A stretch of DNA of 64,000 nucleotides from Micromonospora sp. ALFpr18c (GCF_008868155.1 NZ_WBKR01000004.1:1-64000), one strand, 5' to 3'. Numbered from the stretch's first letter, positions 22,185 to 31,796 are shown. The notes: generated by a model not told the origin, from the sequence alone. Numbers and translations are program-made.

Positions 22185-22979
22185 GTGAAGCTGCGACGCC
22201 GCCAGCGGGAACGACTCTCCCTCGGCATCCAGTACCTGGTCTTCATCGCCGTCATCGCCGTGGTGCTCTTCGCCGCGGACTGGGGCCGGCTGAGCGACGC
22301 GTTCTTCCGCGTCGACATCATCAGGTCGATGTTCCCGACGATCATCACCGTCGCGCTGCGCAACACCGTCCTCTACACGCTGGGCGCGTTCGCCTTCGGT
22401 CTCGTGTTCGGCACCGTCCTCGCGCTGATGCGGCTGTCCCGGGTGGCGCCGTACCGCTGGGTGGCGACGGCGTACATCGAGCTGTTCCGGGGTCTGCCCG
22501 CTCTGCTGGTGCTGTTCCTCGTCGGCTACGGCATCCCGATCGCCTTCCCGGAGCGCGAGATCCCGGGCGGTGTGTTCGGTTCGATCGCGATCGGCCTCGG
22601 GTTGACCGCCGCCGCGTACATGGCGGAGACCATCCGGGCCGGCATCCAGGCCGTCCCCAAGGGTCAGATGGAGGCGGCGCGCACCCTCGGCATGTCGCAC
22701 TTCACCGCCATGCGCACGATCGTCATCCCGCAGGCGTTCCGGATCGTGATCCCGCCGCTGACCAACGAACTGATCCTGCTCACCAAGGACTCGTCGCTGG
22801 CCTACGTGCTGGGTGTGACCGCGCAGACCATCGAGATCACCAAGTTCGGTCGGGACATGCTCAACGACCGGGTGAACGCCACCCCGCTGCTGGTGGCCGG
22901 CCTCGCCTACCTGGTGATCACCCTGCCGCTGTCCCAGGTGGTACGACGCCTCGAACTCCGCTACGCCAAGGCCCGGTGA
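22185..22979 (+). CDS. Amino-acid ABC transporter permease
   Basis: A 264-residue HisM/GlnP-type inner-membrane permease. It shows the polar-amino-acid permease pattern: [35 protein letters not shown], and the EAA loop [23 protein letters not shown] that docks the ATPase. The GTG at 22185 ([12 protein letters not shown]) is preferred to an upstream frame start at 22119, which would include the hairpin. GGGAAGG lies upstream. It is the second gene of the importer operon and almost abuts the ATPase gene. Confidence 0.93.
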   Translation: MKLRRRQRERLSLGIQYLVFIAVIAVVLFAADWGRLSDAFFRVDIIRSMFPTIITVALRNTVLYTLGAFAFGLVFGTVLALMRLSRVAPYRWVATAYIELFRGLPALLVLFLVGYGIPIAFPEREIPGGVFGSIAIGLGLTAAAYMAETIRAGIQAVPKGQMEAARTLGMSHFTAMRTIVIPQAFRIVIPPLTNELILLTKDSSLAYVLGVTAQTIEITKFGRDMLNDRVNATPLLVAGLAYLVITLPLSQVVRRLELRYAKAR

Positions 22980-22984
22980 CCCGC

Positions 22985-23824
22985 ATGACGACCACGCCAT
23001 CCCGCCCCGCCGTCGAGATCCGCGACCTGCACAAGTCCTTCGGGCCGCTCGAGGTGCTCAAGGGCATCGACTTCGAGGTCGGCCAGGGCGAGGTGGTCTG
23101 CGTCATCGGACCGTCCGGCTCCGGCAAGTCCACCCTGCTGCGCTGCGTCGACCTCCTGGAGGAGCCGACCGCCGGCCGGATCTGGGTGAACGGCGTCGAG
23201 ATGACCGACCCGGACGTCGAGGTCGACGCCGTACGCCGTGGCATCGGCATGGTCTTCCAGTCGTTCAACCTGTTCCCGCACCTGACCGTGCTGAACAACC
23301 TCACCATCGCGCAGCGCCGGGTGCTGCGGCGTGGCCGTGCCGAGGCCGAGCGGATCGCGCGGGCCAATCTGGAACGCGTCGGGCTGACCGACAAGGCCGA
23401 CGCGTTCCCCGCGCAGCTCTCCGGCGGGCAGCAGCAGCGGGCGGCGATCGCCCGGTCGCTGTCGATGGAGCCGAAGCTGATGCTCTTCGACGAGCCGACC
23501 TCCGCGCTCGACCCGGAACTGGTCGGCGACGTGCTCACCGTCATGCGCAAGCTGGCCGAGGACGGCATGACGATGATGGTGGTGACCCACGAGATGGCGT
23601 TCGCCCGCGACGTCGCCGACCGGGTCGTGTTCATGGACGGTGGGGTGGTGGTCGAGCAGGGGCCGCCGCAGGAGGTGCTCGGCGCACCGAAGCACGAACG
23701 AACCCGTGCGTTCCTCTCCCGGGTCCTCGACCCGACGCGTGTCGCGCAGCTCGGTCTGCCCGACCAGTCGCCCGAGCCGCCCGAGGCCCCCGGCCTGCCG
23801 GCCGACGACCGCCACACCATCTGA
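22985..23824 (+). CDS. Amino-acid ABC transporter ATP-binding protein
   Basis: A GlnQ-type ATPase of about 279 residues that powers the importer. Motifs: Walker [13 protein letters not shown]-loop [13 protein letters not shown], signature LSGGQQQR, Walker [13 protein letters not shown] and the H-loop VVTHEM. The ATG at 22985 lies just after the permease stop; a GTG at 22976 would overlap the permease by 4 bp and is an alternative start. The C-terminal 35 residues are Pro/Glu-rich and beyond the usual family end. Confidence 0.94.
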   Translation: MTTTPSRPAVEIRDLHKSFGPLEVLKGIDFEVGQGEVVCVIGPSGSGKSTLLRCVDLLEEPTAGRIWVNGVEMTDPDVEVDAVRRGIGMVFQSFNLFPHLTVLNNLTIAQRRVLRRGRAEAERIARANLERVGLTDKADAFPAQLSGGQQQRAAIARSLSMEPKLMLFDEPTSALDPELVGDVLTVMRKLAEDGMTMMVVTHEMAFARDVADRVVFMDGGVVVEQGPPQEVLGAPKHERTRAFLSRVLDPTRVAQLGLPDQSPEPPEAPGLPADDRHTI

Positions 23825-23841
23825 CCGCCACGTCGCGTACG

Positions 23842-24148
23842 TCCGTCCGCCGGCCTGCGTCGGCGGGCGGACGCCGCGTGCGGTGACGACGGCGACGACC
23901 TGCTGATCCCCGTGTGGGGCAGGTCGATGATCGATCGAAACACGTCGTGATGTCAAGGTAATCTTTTTGCAATAAGACCTGTACTTTCGTCGATGGATTA
24001 CATAAGTTGCTGTCATCCACCGAAAGTTCTGAGTCTTCCGAGCAAAGCCCGCGACGAGCCTCACCCTCAGTCGTGCTTCCGCCCCGTGCTCGGCGGTCGA
24101 TGCACCCTGCCCTTCGTCGCGTCTTCGCCCGGTCGGGAACGGAGACCC
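23842..24148 (+). promoter_or_regulatory. Intergenic region: hairpin, then AT-rich promoter-like stretch
   Basis: No gene is seen between 23825 and 24148. A GC-rich inverted repeat (GTCCGCCG against CGGCGGGCGGAC, about 23844-23871) likely ends the ABC operon. From about 23925 to 24040 the base composition drops sharply in GC, with runs such as AATCTTTTTGCAATAAG and GGATTACATAAG. This is the strongest promoter-like composition in the window and precedes the laccase gene. I could not assign a convincing -35/-10 pair. Confidence 0.5.
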
Positions 24149-25153
24149 ATGGACGATCATGCCGTTGGCTCCCACCGCCACCTGTCCCGCCGATCACTGA
24201 TCGCCACCGGGGCGCTCGCCGCCGGAGCGCTGGGCGCGTCCGCCCCCACGCTCGGCACCGCGTTCGGAGGCAGCCCAGCCCGGGCCGCCGCCGGCGTCAC
24301 GAAGAAGGTCACCATCTACGCGGAGCAGTTGCCCGACGGGTTGTTCGGGTACGGCCTCGCACCCGGTCAGGCCACCGTGCCCGGGCCGATCCTGGAGATG
24401 TACGAGGGTGACACGCTGGAGATCACCCTGGTCAACACCACCAACCAGCGACTGTCCATCCATCCGCACGGGGTGGACTACAGCACCGACTCGGACGGCA
24501 GTCCGTTCAACGCCTCGTTCAACAACCCCGGCGAGACCCGGACGTACGTCTGGCGCTCGCACGAGATGGTGGCCGCGGCGGGCCGGCGGTACATGCCGGG
24601 CAGCGCCGGCTACTGGCACTACCACGATCACGCGATGGGCACCGACCACGGCACCGCCGGTGTCGCGAAGGGCCTGTACGGGGCGCTGATCGTCCGGCGA
24701 CGCGGCGACATGCTGCCCGCGAAGCAGTTCACGGTCGTGTTCAACGACATGATGATCAACAACCGGATGGCACCGGACACCCCGATGTTCGAGGCGAACC
24801 TCGGCGACCGCGTGGAGTGGATCGCCATCGGGCACGGCGGCACCTTCCACACCTTCCACCTGCACGCGCACCGCTGGGCGGACAACCGCACCGGGATGCT
24901 GGAGGGCCCGAGCGATCCGAGCCTGGTGATCGACAACAAGGACCTGAACCCGGGCAGCTCGTTCGGCTTCCAGGTGCTGGCCGGGGAGGGCGTCGGCCCC
25001 GGGGCGTGGATGTACCACTGCCACGTGCAGTTCCACTCCGACGGCGGGATGGCCGGGATCTTCCTGGTGCGCAACGCCGACGGCAGCATGCCGCCCGGTG
25101 CCGAGGAGGCGATCCACCGGTTCCAGGGCCACACCCACACGCACGGAAGCTGA
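24149..25153 (+). CDS. Two-domain (small) laccase, Tat-exported multicopper oxidase
   Basis: A 334-residue secreted multicopper oxidase that oxidises phenols or metals with O2. The Tat signal HLSRRSLIATGALAAGALGA matches export of a folded copper protein. Copper motifs appear in order: SIHPHGV (HxH), WHYHDH (HxH), FHTFHLHAH (HxxHxH) and YHCHVQFHSDGGM (HCHxxxH plus axial Met). This is the two-cupredoxin-domain, trimer-forming type known in Streptomyces. The ATG at 24149 is used because it places the twin-arginine signal at the N terminus. It leads a run of four exported-protein genes on the same strand. Confidence 0.95.
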   Translation: MDDHAVGSHRHLSRRSLIATGALAAGALGASAPTLGTAFGGSPARAAAGVTKKVTIYAEQLPDGLFGYGLAPGQATVPGPILEMYEGDTLEITLVNTTNQRLSIHPHGVDYSTDSDGSPFNASFNNPGETRTYVWRSHEMVAAAGRRYMPGSAGYWHYHDHAMGTDHGTAGVAKGLYGALIVRRRGDMLPAKQFTVVFNDMMINNRMAPDTPMFEANLGDRVEWIAIGHGGTFHTFHLHAHRWADNRTGMLEGPSDPSLVIDNKDLNPGSSFGFQVLAGEGVGPGAWMYHCHVQFHSDGGMAGIFLVRNADGSMPPGAEEAIHRFQGHTHTHGS

Positions 25154-25171
25154 CCGAAAGTGGGGACGGGG

Positions 25172-28100
25172 ATGACCAGACACGTACGACGAGCCCTCGC
25201 CGCGGTAGCGGCCATCGCGACACTGATCCCGGCGACGACGGCGGCAGCCGCGCCACGACCCGTAACACCACAGTCGACGCCGCAGACGCCGACCGCGGTC
25301 CTGGTGTTCCACGGGCCGGTGGCCGAGCAGCAGGACCCGGTTTCGCGCGCCGTGGACACCATCCGACAGCTTGCTGTCAGTAATGACATCGATGTCACGG
25401 CCACCACGGACCCGGGTGTGTTCACCGCGGCCGGGCTGTCCGCGTACCGCAGCGTGGTGTTTCTCTCCGCGACGGGCGCCGCGCTCAACCGCGACCAGGA
25501 GTCGGCGCTGCAGAGCTACATGAAGGCAGGCGGAGGGTTCGTCGGCATCGCCGACGCGGCCCGCGCCCAGGTCGACTCCACCTGGTTCACCGGCCTGATC
25601 GGCACCCGCCCGGCGGGTGCCATCCCGGTCGCCGAACCGGTGGCCCGGGTGACCGCCAGCGGCGAGAACGGGCCCAACGAGACCAAGGAGAAGCTCACCG
25701 ACGGTGACGCCAACACCAAGTGGCTGGTCCGCACCCCGACGGCCTGGGTGGCGTACGAGTTGGCCGCCGCCAAGCGGATCACCGGGTACGCGCTGACGTC
25801 GGCCAACGACTCCGCCGGGCGTGACCCGAAGGACTGGACCCTGCAGGGCTCCACCGACGGACAGAACTGGTCCGATCTGGACCGACGCACCGGGCAGACC
25901 TTCCCGGACCGGTTCCAGACCCGCCGGTTCGACATCGCCACGCCACAGGAGTTCACCCGTTACCGGCTCACCATCACCGCGAACAGCGGTGAGCCGCTGG
26001 CCCAGCTCGCCGACCTGCGCCTGTTCACGGGCAGCACCACCGCACCGCCGGCGCCCGCCGTGAACCGCGCGGTCGTCGACATCCTGGACCGCGAACACCC
26101 GGCCACGGCGTCGCTGCCGCTGACCGTCACCCGGTCGGACCGCTGGGAGAACTGGGACCCGAACCCGATCGGCACCGTGCACACCCTGGCGCAGGTGCAG
26201 GAGCGGCACTACGACCCGGGTCCGGCCGCGAACGGCCCGTTCCACCCGGTGTCCTGGTGCCGGGACTACGACGGCGGCCGGTCGTTCTACACCGGCATGG
26301 GTCACACCGAGGGCAGCTACGGCGAGGAGGCGTTCCGCACCCACCTGGCCGGCGCCCTCAACTGGACCACCGGCCGGGTACGCGGCGACTGCCAGGCGAC
26401 GATCGCCGCGAACTACAAGGTGGAGCGGCTCACCGCGGCCAACCAGACCGGGCAGCTGGACCAGATCGGCGAGCCGCACGGGCTCACCATCGCCCCGGAC
26501 GGCACGGTGTTCTACGTCGGCAAGGCGGCCTGCCCGAGCGGCCCGGTCGCGGACTGGAACAACCCGAACGTCGGCCTCGGCTGCGGCACCATCCACTCCT
26601 GGGATCCGCGCAGCAAGCAGGTCAAGCTCCTCACCACCCTCAAGGTGATGGGCAACCGGGGCAGCGGCTCCGAGTTGGTCAAGAACGAGGAGGGCCTGCT
26701 CGGCATCGTGCCCGACCCCGCGTTCGCCGACAACGGCTGGCTCTACGTCTACTGGATGCCGCACGAGTCGATCGACCGGGTGAAGCGGGTCGGGCAGCGC
26801 ACCATCTCCCGGTTCACCTACGACCGCACGACGCAGACCATCGACCAGGCCACCCGCAAGGATCTGCTGCAGTTCCCGGTGCAGATCCACAGTTGCTGCC
26901 ACGCCGGCGGCGGCATGGCGTTCGACGCCCAGGGCAACCTCTACGTCGGCTCCGGCGACAACAACTCCTCCGAGGGATCGGAGGGCTACTCCGGCAACAA
27001 CTGGACCGAGGAGTACCAGGGGATCTCGTTCCAGGACGCCCGGCGTACCTCGGGCAACACCAACGACCTGGCCGGCAAGATCATCCGGATCCACCCGGAG
27101 GCGGACGGGACGTACACCATCCCGGAGGGCAACCTGTTCCCACCGGGCACCGAGAAGACCCGACCGGAGATCTACGTGATGGGCGTGCGCAACATCGCCC
27201 GCCTGCAGATCGACCCGGTGCACCAGTGGCTCACCGCCGGCTGGGTCGGCCCGGACGCGTCGACGCCCAGCCCCACCCTGGGTCCGGCCAAGTACGAGAC
27301 CGCCACCATCATCACGTCCGCCGGCAACCAGGGCTGGCCGTACTGCATGGGCAACCGGCAGCCGTACCGCGACCGCAGCAACACCGACGCGAAGGTGCTG
27401 ACCGGCTGGTACGACTGCGACAACCTCCGGAACACCTCACCGCGGAACACCGGTCTGGAGGACATCCCGGCGGCCCGGGACAACATGATCTGGTACTCGC
27501 CGGGCGGCGGCGGGCCGGTGTTCCCGAAGCGGACCGACGGCAGCGGCCTCCCGACGTACGTCGCCGCGGACGCCACCTACACCCAGCCGTACCTGCGCGG
27601 CGGCGGGCAGGCCATCATGTCCGGCCCCACCTACCACCGGGACCTCGTCGACACCGACAGCGGCGTGGCGTGGCCGGAGCACTGGGACGGCAAGTGGCTC
27701 ATCGGCGACCAGTCGAACCCCGCCAACCGGGTCGCGGTCACCGTCGACGAGGCCGGCGTGCCACAGGCCGCCCCACCGGTGTACGCCGAGTCGCTGCGGG
27801 CCATCATCCCCAGCGGCAACGGTGACAACCGGCTGCAGAGCTGGATGGACGCCAAGTTCGGCCCGGACGGCGCGCTCTACCTGCTGGACTACGGAGGCGG
27901 GTTCTTCAGCCTGCACCCCAACCAGAAGCTGATCCGGATCACGTACACCGGCGGCGCGCCCACGCCGGCACCGGCCGCGACCTCGGTGGCCGTCCAGAAC
28001 AAGCCGTTGACCATCGCCTTCACCGGCTCCCGATCCGGCGGCGTCAGCTACCGGTGGGAGTTCGGCGACGGCGCCACCTCCACCGAGGCGAACCCCCGGC

Positions 28101-29104
28101 ACACGTACGCCCGGGTCGGCACCTACACCGCGAAGCTCACCGTCACGTACGCCGACGGCGAGACGGCCACGGTGCAGACCGCCGTCACCGTGGGCTGCGC
28201 GGTGCCGGACGCCCGGCAGAACGTGTGGCTCGGCGACACCGACACCGGGGTGCCCAGCCGCACGGTCGGGCAGGGGTGCACCGTCAACGACCTGCTCGAC
28301 GACGAGAGCACCTGGGCCGATCACAACAGTTTCGTCCGGCACGTGACCGCGGTGACCCGCGCGTTGCAGGACGACGACCTGCTGACGGCCCGCGAGGTCG
28401 GCACGCTCACCCGCCTGGCCGCCGCGTCCGACATCGGCCGCGACGGTCGCACCGGCTACGAGCCACTCTTCGACGGCACCGCCGAGTCGCTGCTCGGTTG
28501 GCAGCAGGCGCCATCCGGGTCGTTCAGCATCCAGCCGGACGGCGCGCTGCGCTCCAGCGGTGGTCTGGGCATGCTCTGGCACACCAGGGAGTTCGGGGAC
28601 TTCTCGCTGAAGGTGCAGTTCAAGGACATTGCGCCGGGCACCGGCCGGGCCAACACCGGCGTCTTCACCCGCTTCCCGGATCCGCGGATCCCCCTGGAGC
28701 AGCGGCCACCGGGCAGTTGCGGCACGGTCGGCTCGGCCCGCACCTCCCAGGCGTGGGTGGCGATCTACTGCGGACACGAGATCCAGATCTACGACGGTGA
28801 CACCGGCGAGCCGCAGAAGACCGGCTCGGTCTACAACTTCGACCCGGTGCCGCTCGCCCAGGCCGGTGTCACCCCGAAGGGGCAGTGGAACGACTACGAG
28901 ATCCGCGTGGTCGGGCAGCACTACACGATGATCCGCAACGGCGTGGTGATCAACGAGTTCGACAACACGCCGGGCAAGCAGTCCTCCCGTGCCGGCGACC
29001 CGCCGACCGACCTGCGGCAGTTCCTCCGCGGCTTCATCGGCCTGCAGAACCACGGCGACAACGACCTGACCGAGTTCCGCAACGTCCGCGTGCGGGAACT
29101 CTAG
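25172..29104 (+). CDS. Secreted ThuA / discoidin / PQQ-type sugar dehydrogenase / PKD / DUF1080 fusion
   Basis: A 1310-residue exported protein with a signal peptide (ALAAVAAIATLIPATTAAAA). Domains in order: ThuA-like N half (VLVFHGPVAEQQDPV, GGGFVGIADAAR); a discoidin/F5-8C-like domain (about 165-290; KLTDGDANTKWLVR, DWTLQGSTDGQNW) inserted in ThuA; ThuA C half ending GRSFYTGMGHTEGSYGEEAFRTHLAGALNW; a sorbosone/glucose dehydrogenase beta-propeller (about 415-930; GEPHGLTIAPDG, CCHAGGGMAFDAQGNLYVGSGDNN, MGVRNIARL); a PKD domain (SYRWEFGDGATSTEANPRHTY); an unnamed module of about 75 residues (GCTVNDLLDD, SFVRHV); and a C-terminal DUF1080 lectin-like domain. It probably oxidises or binds sugars outside the cell. 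It starts 18 bp after the laccase. Confidence 0.9.
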   Translation: MTRHVRRALAAVAAIATLIPATTAAAAPRPVTPQSTPQTPTAVLVFHGPVAEQQDPVSRAVDTIRQLAVSNDIDVTATTDPGVFTAAGLSAYRSVVFLSATGAALNRDQESALQSYMKAGGGFVGIADAARAQVDSTWFTGLIGTRPAGAIPVAEPVARVTASGENGPNETKEKLTDGDANTKWLVRTPTAWVAYELAAAKRITGYALTSANDSAGRDPKDWTLQGSTDGQNWSDLDRRTGQTFPDRFQTRRFDIATPQEFTRYRLTITANSGEPLAQLADLRLFTGSTTAPPAPAVNRAVVDILDREHPATASLPLTVTRSDRWENWDPNPIGTVHTLAQVQERHYDPGPAANGPFHPVSWCRDYDGGRSFYTGMGHTEGSYGEEAFRTHLAGALNWTTGRVRGDCQATIAANYKVERLTAANQTGQLDQIGEPHGLTIAPDGTVFYVGKAACPSGPVADWNNPNVGLGCGTIHSWDPRSKQVKLLTTLKVMGNRGSGSELVKNEEGLLGIVPDPAFADNGWLYVYWMPHESIDRVKRVGQRTISRFTYDRTTQTIDQATRKDLLQFPVQIHSCCHAGGGMAFDAQGNLYVGSGDNNSSEGSEGYSGNNWTEEYQGISFQDARRTSGNTNDLAGKIIRIHPEADGTYTIPEGNLFPPGTEKTRPEIYVMGVRNIARLQIDPVHQWLTAGWVGPDASTPSPTLGPAKYETATIITSAGNQGWPYCMGNRQPYRDRSNTDAKVLTGWYDCDNLRNTSPRNTGLEDIPAARDNMIWYSPGGGGPVFPKRTDGSGLPTYVAADATYTQPYLRGGGQAIMSGPTYHRDLVDTDSGVAWPEHWDGKWLIGDQSNPANRVAVTVDEAGVPQAAPPVYAESLRAIIPSGNGDNRLQSWMDAKFGPDGALYLLDYGGGFFSLHPNQKLIRITYTGGAPTPAPAATSVAVQNKPLTIAFTGSRSGGVSYRWEFGDGATSTEANPRHTYARVGTYTAKLTVTYADGETATVQTAVTVGCAVPDARQNVWLGDTDTGVPSRTVGQGCTVNDLLDDESTWADHNSFVRHVTAVTRALQDDDLLTAREVGTLTRLAAASDIGRDGRTGYEPLFDGTAESLLGWQQAPSGSFSIQPDGALRSSGGLGMLWHTREFGDFSLKVQFKDIAPGTGRANTGVFTRFPDPRIPLEQRPPGSCGTVGSARTSQAWVAIYCGHEIQIYDGDTGEPQKTGSVYNFDPVPLAQAGVTPKGQWNDYEIRVVGQHYTMIRNGVVINEFDNTPGKQSSRAGDPPTDLRQFLRGFIGLQNHGDNDLTEFRNVRVREL

Positions 29105-29112
29105 GAGAGACG

Positions 29113-30642
29113 ATGATCCGACGACTCACGGCCGCGCTGTCGGCGCTGCTGCTCACGGTGACCCCGTTGGCCGCGACGCCCGCCACCGCCGCCCCGCGCG
29201 TCGCCGCGGACCAGGTGCTGACCTGGACCGCCGACGACGACATCACCCGCTACAAGTCCGCGCCCACCCAGGCGGTGGCCGGCGCGACCACGATCATCTG
29301 GGAGAACAGCGCGGCCACCGGCAACACCACCGGCATGCCGCACACGCTGACCTTCGACACCACCACCGAGGGCTACAACCACGACGTCACCCTGAACATC
29401 CTGGCCAGCCCGTTCGACGCCAACGACGGCCGCCACCAGGCGACCGTCACGCTGACCCCGGGCCGCTACCGCTACTTCTGCTCGATCCCCGGCCACAGCC
29501 AGATGGTCGGCGAACTGGTGGTCACCGACGGCGGCGGAGGCGGCGACACCACGCCGCCGACGGTCACCGCCGCCGTGGCCGGTGACCGCGACCAGGACGG
29601 CAACTACGTCGGCGCGGCGACGGTGACCGTCACGGCCACCGACGCCGGCTCCGGTGTGGACACCGTCGAGTACCAGGTCGACGACACCAGCTTCCAGCCG
29701 TACACGCAGCCGGTGCGGGTGACGGCGGTCGGCGACCACTCGGTGCAGTTCCGTGCCACCGACCAGGCCGGCAACACCAGCACCGTCGGCTCGGTGTCGT
29801 TCCGGATCGTCGAGCCGACCGAGGAGGACACCACCGCACCGGTGGTCACGGCCGCGCTGTCCGGTGAGAAGGACAGCGACGGCAACTACATCGGTACGGC
29901 AACCGCCACGCTGACCGCCACCGACGCCGGATCCGGCGTCGCCACCATCGAGTACGCGTTGGACGGCGCTGCCTTCAGCGCGTACACGAACCCGTTCGTG
30001 GTGACCGCGACCGGGATGCACATGCTGCACTACCGGGCGACCGATGTCGCCGGAAACACCTCGGCCGAGCAGATGGCCCACTTCACCGTCGTCGCCCCGC
30101 CGCAGGAGGACACCACGCCACCCGCGGTGTCCGCCACGGTCACCGGCGAGCGCAACGACGACGGCGCGTACGTGGTCGCCGCCACCGTCACCCTCACCGC
30201 GACCGACGCCGGCTCGGGTGTCGCATCCGTCGAGTACGCGCTCGACGCCGGGGCCTGGACCGCGTACGCCGCTCCGGTCTCCGTCCGGGCCGTCGGCGCG
30301 CACACCCTGCGGTACCGGGCGACCGACGCCGCCGGTAACGCCTCGGCCGAGCAGTCGGCGACGTTCACGGTGGTGGCCGGCGGCACCGACGCCTGCCCCG
30401 AGTCCGACACCCGGGCCACGGTGATCATCGACGGCGACGACACCGGAGTGGCCAACGCCGACACGGGTGACGGCTGCACCATCAACGATCTGATCGACGA
30501 ACACGCCGACTACCCCGGCCACGCCGACTTCGTCCGGCACGTCGAGGCGGTCACCACCGCGCTGGTGACCGGCGGAACGCTCAACAAGCGCCAGCAGGGC
30601 GCCATCGTCCGCGCCGCGGCCCGATCGGACGTCGGCGCATGA
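29113..30642 (+). CDS. Secreted cupredoxin with three OmpL47-type repeats and a shared C-terminal module
   Basis: A 509-residue exported protein. After a signal peptide (LTAALSALLLTVTPLAATPATA) comes a plastocyanin/azurin-like domain with complete type-1 copper ligands: His77 (GMPHTLTF), Cys123, His128 and Met131 (FCSIPGHSQM). Three tandem Ig-like repeats follow, each exactly 94 residues (DNA 29545-29826, 29827-30108, 30109-30390), each with TATDAGSGV and YRATDxAGN signatures. The last 75 residues (GCTINDLIDEHADYPGHADFVRHVEAV) match the unnamed module of the preceding gene. It likely shuttles electrons between extracellular partners. The start ATG follows AGGAGAG, 8 bp after the previous stop. 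Confidence 0.9.
   Translation: MIRRLTAALSALLLTVTPLAATPATAAPRVAADQVLTWTADDDITRYKSAPTQAVAGATTIIWENSAATGNTTGMPHTLTFDTTTEGYNHDVTLNILASPFDANDGRHQATVTLTPGRYRYFCSIPGHSQMVGELVVTDGGGGGDTTPPTVTAAVAGDRDQDGNYVGAATVTVTATDAGSGVDTVEYQVDDTSFQPYTQPVRVTAVGDHSVQFRATDQAGNTSTVGSVSFRIVEPTEEDTTAPVVTAALSGEKDSDGNYIGTATATLTATDAGSGVATIEYALDGAAFSAYTNPFVVTATGMHMLHYRATDVAGNTSAEQMAHFTVVAPPQEDTTPPAVSATVTGERNDDGAYVVAATVTLTATDAGSGVASVEYALDAGAWTAYAAPVSVRAVGAHTLRYRATDAAGNASAEQSATFTVVAGGTDACPESDTRATVIIDGDDTGVANADTGDGCTINDLIDEHADYPGHADFVRHVEAVTTALVTGGTLNKRQQGAIVRAAARSDVGA
29545..30390 (+). repeat. Three in-register 282-bp coding repeats
   Basis: The cupredoxin gene holds three consecutive units of exactly 282 bp (94 codons) starting at 29545, 29827 and 30109, each beginning GACACCAC. 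They encode the Ig-like repeats. The identical length without indels suggests fairly recent duplication or strong structural constraint. Confidence 0.85.
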
Positions 30643-30674
30643 GTCCTCGAATCTCACCGACAGGGAGTACCACG

Positions 30675-31652
30675 ATGCCCGGACGTACCGTCGCCAAGCT
30701 GGCCACCGTGAGCGCCGTCGTCGCCGCCTCGGTGCTGGCCGTCGCGCCCACCGCCCACGCCGACCTGGTCACCCACTGCATCGGCACCGGCGGTGCGGTG
30801 ACCGTGCCCAACGACCTGCTCGTGCCGGCCGGCGAGTCCTGCGCGCTGACCGGCACCACGATCACCGGCAACGTCACCGTCGCCGCCGGCGCCAACCTCG
30901 TGGTCACCGGCGGGCGGGTCAGCGGCGAGGTCCGCGTCGCGGCCGACGGCTACCTCGACGCCACCGAGACGACCGTCGACGGCCAGGTGGTGCTGGCCGC
31001 CGGAGGGTACGGCGTCTTCCTCAAAGACGCCCGCACCGGTGCCGTGACCGTACGGCCGAAGGGCACCGCGACCATCGACAGCTTCCTGTTCGCCGAGGCG
31101 GCGACGATCACCGGCAACGTCACCGTCGGCGCCGGCGAGGTCCGACTCGACCGGGGCACCCAGGTGGACCGCAACGTCAGCAGCACCGGCACCTACTACA
31201 CCGACGTGCACGACTCGTTCGTCGACGGAACCCTGTCGGTGCTCAACAGCGCCACCGGCAGTGTCCTGTGCGGCAGCGCGGTCCGCGGTCGGGCCACGTT
31301 TGCCGGCAACCTGGGCGGCGTCCAACTCGGCCCGAACGGCACCCTCGACAGTTGCGCCTCCGGTGGCTACTGGGGTGCCGACGTCAGCGTCACCAACACC
31401 ATTGGCGGTGTCACCGTCGACGACAACATCATCAATGGTGGGTTGACCGTGACGGGCAACAACCCGGCCGCCCAGGTGGCCGCGAACAACCGGATCCGCG
31501 GCGGCGTGACCGGTGACCAGGCGGCCGCGACCACCAACCGGGCCGCCCGGGTTGCCGACCCGGATCGGGAGAGCGCCGGCGACGAGCGGGCGGAGGTTCG
31601 CCGGACCTCGGCCGTGCAGGCGGCCACCGAGGCGGGTGCTGCCCGGCTCTAG
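30675..31652 (+). CDS. Exported beta-helix-like repetitive protein
   Basis: A 325-residue protein with a signal peptide (VSAVVAASVLAVAPTAHA). The mature part is Gly/Val/Thr-rich with short irregular repeats (ITGNVTVAAGANLVV, SGEVRVAADGYLD, ITGNVTVGAGEVRLD), the pattern of a right-handed parallel beta-helix. Two or more cysteines (HCIG, SCALTG, VLCGSAV, DSCASGG) suit disulfides outside the cell. The C-terminal 60 residues are Ala/Arg/Glu-rich and probably disordered. I chose ATG30675 over the overlapping ATG30639 because GGGAG lies seven bases before it. It is the last gene of the laccase island; function unknown, possibly a surface scaffold. Confidence 0.75.
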   Translation: MPGRTVAKLATVSAVVAASVLAVAPTAHADLVTHCIGTGGAVTVPNDLLVPAGESCALTGTTITGNVTVAAGANLVVTGGRVSGEVRVAADGYLDATETTVDGQVVLAAGGYGVFLKDARTGAVTVRPKGTATIDSFLFAEAATITGNVTVGAGEVRLDRGTQVDRNVSSTGTYYTDVHDSFVDGTLSVLNSATGSVLCGSAVRGRATFAGNLGGVQLGPNGTLDSCASGGYWGADVSVTNTIGGVTVDDNIINGGLTVTGNNPAAQVAANNRIRGGVTGDQAAATTNRAARVADPDRESAGDERAEVRRTSAVQAATEAGAARL

Positions 31653-31747
31653 CCGATCGACGCGACGGCGGCCGGCCGCCCCGGATCGAGGGGTGACCGG
31701 CCGCCGCCGTCGTACCGCGTCGCTGTCGGCGACGTCGACCGATGCCT

Positions 31748-31795
31748 GTGATCGTCAACCCGGGGCTGAGACACCGGCCCCGGGTTGACGATCAC
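31748..31795. terminator. 19-bp perfect inverted repeat ending the laccase island
   Basis: GTGATCGTCAACCCGGGGC at 31748-31766 pairs perfectly with 31777-31795 around a 10-base loop. It lies 96 bp after the beta-helix gene and 2 bp before a gene remnant on the other strand, so it may act in both directions. Confidence 0.85.
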
Positions 31796-31796
31796 G

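Noticed and set aside
24194-27223. 1009-codon minus-strand frame opposite laccase and the fusion gene
   Set aside because: Antisense shadow crossing two real genes and their gap; composition is typical of reverse-complement GC-rich DNA.
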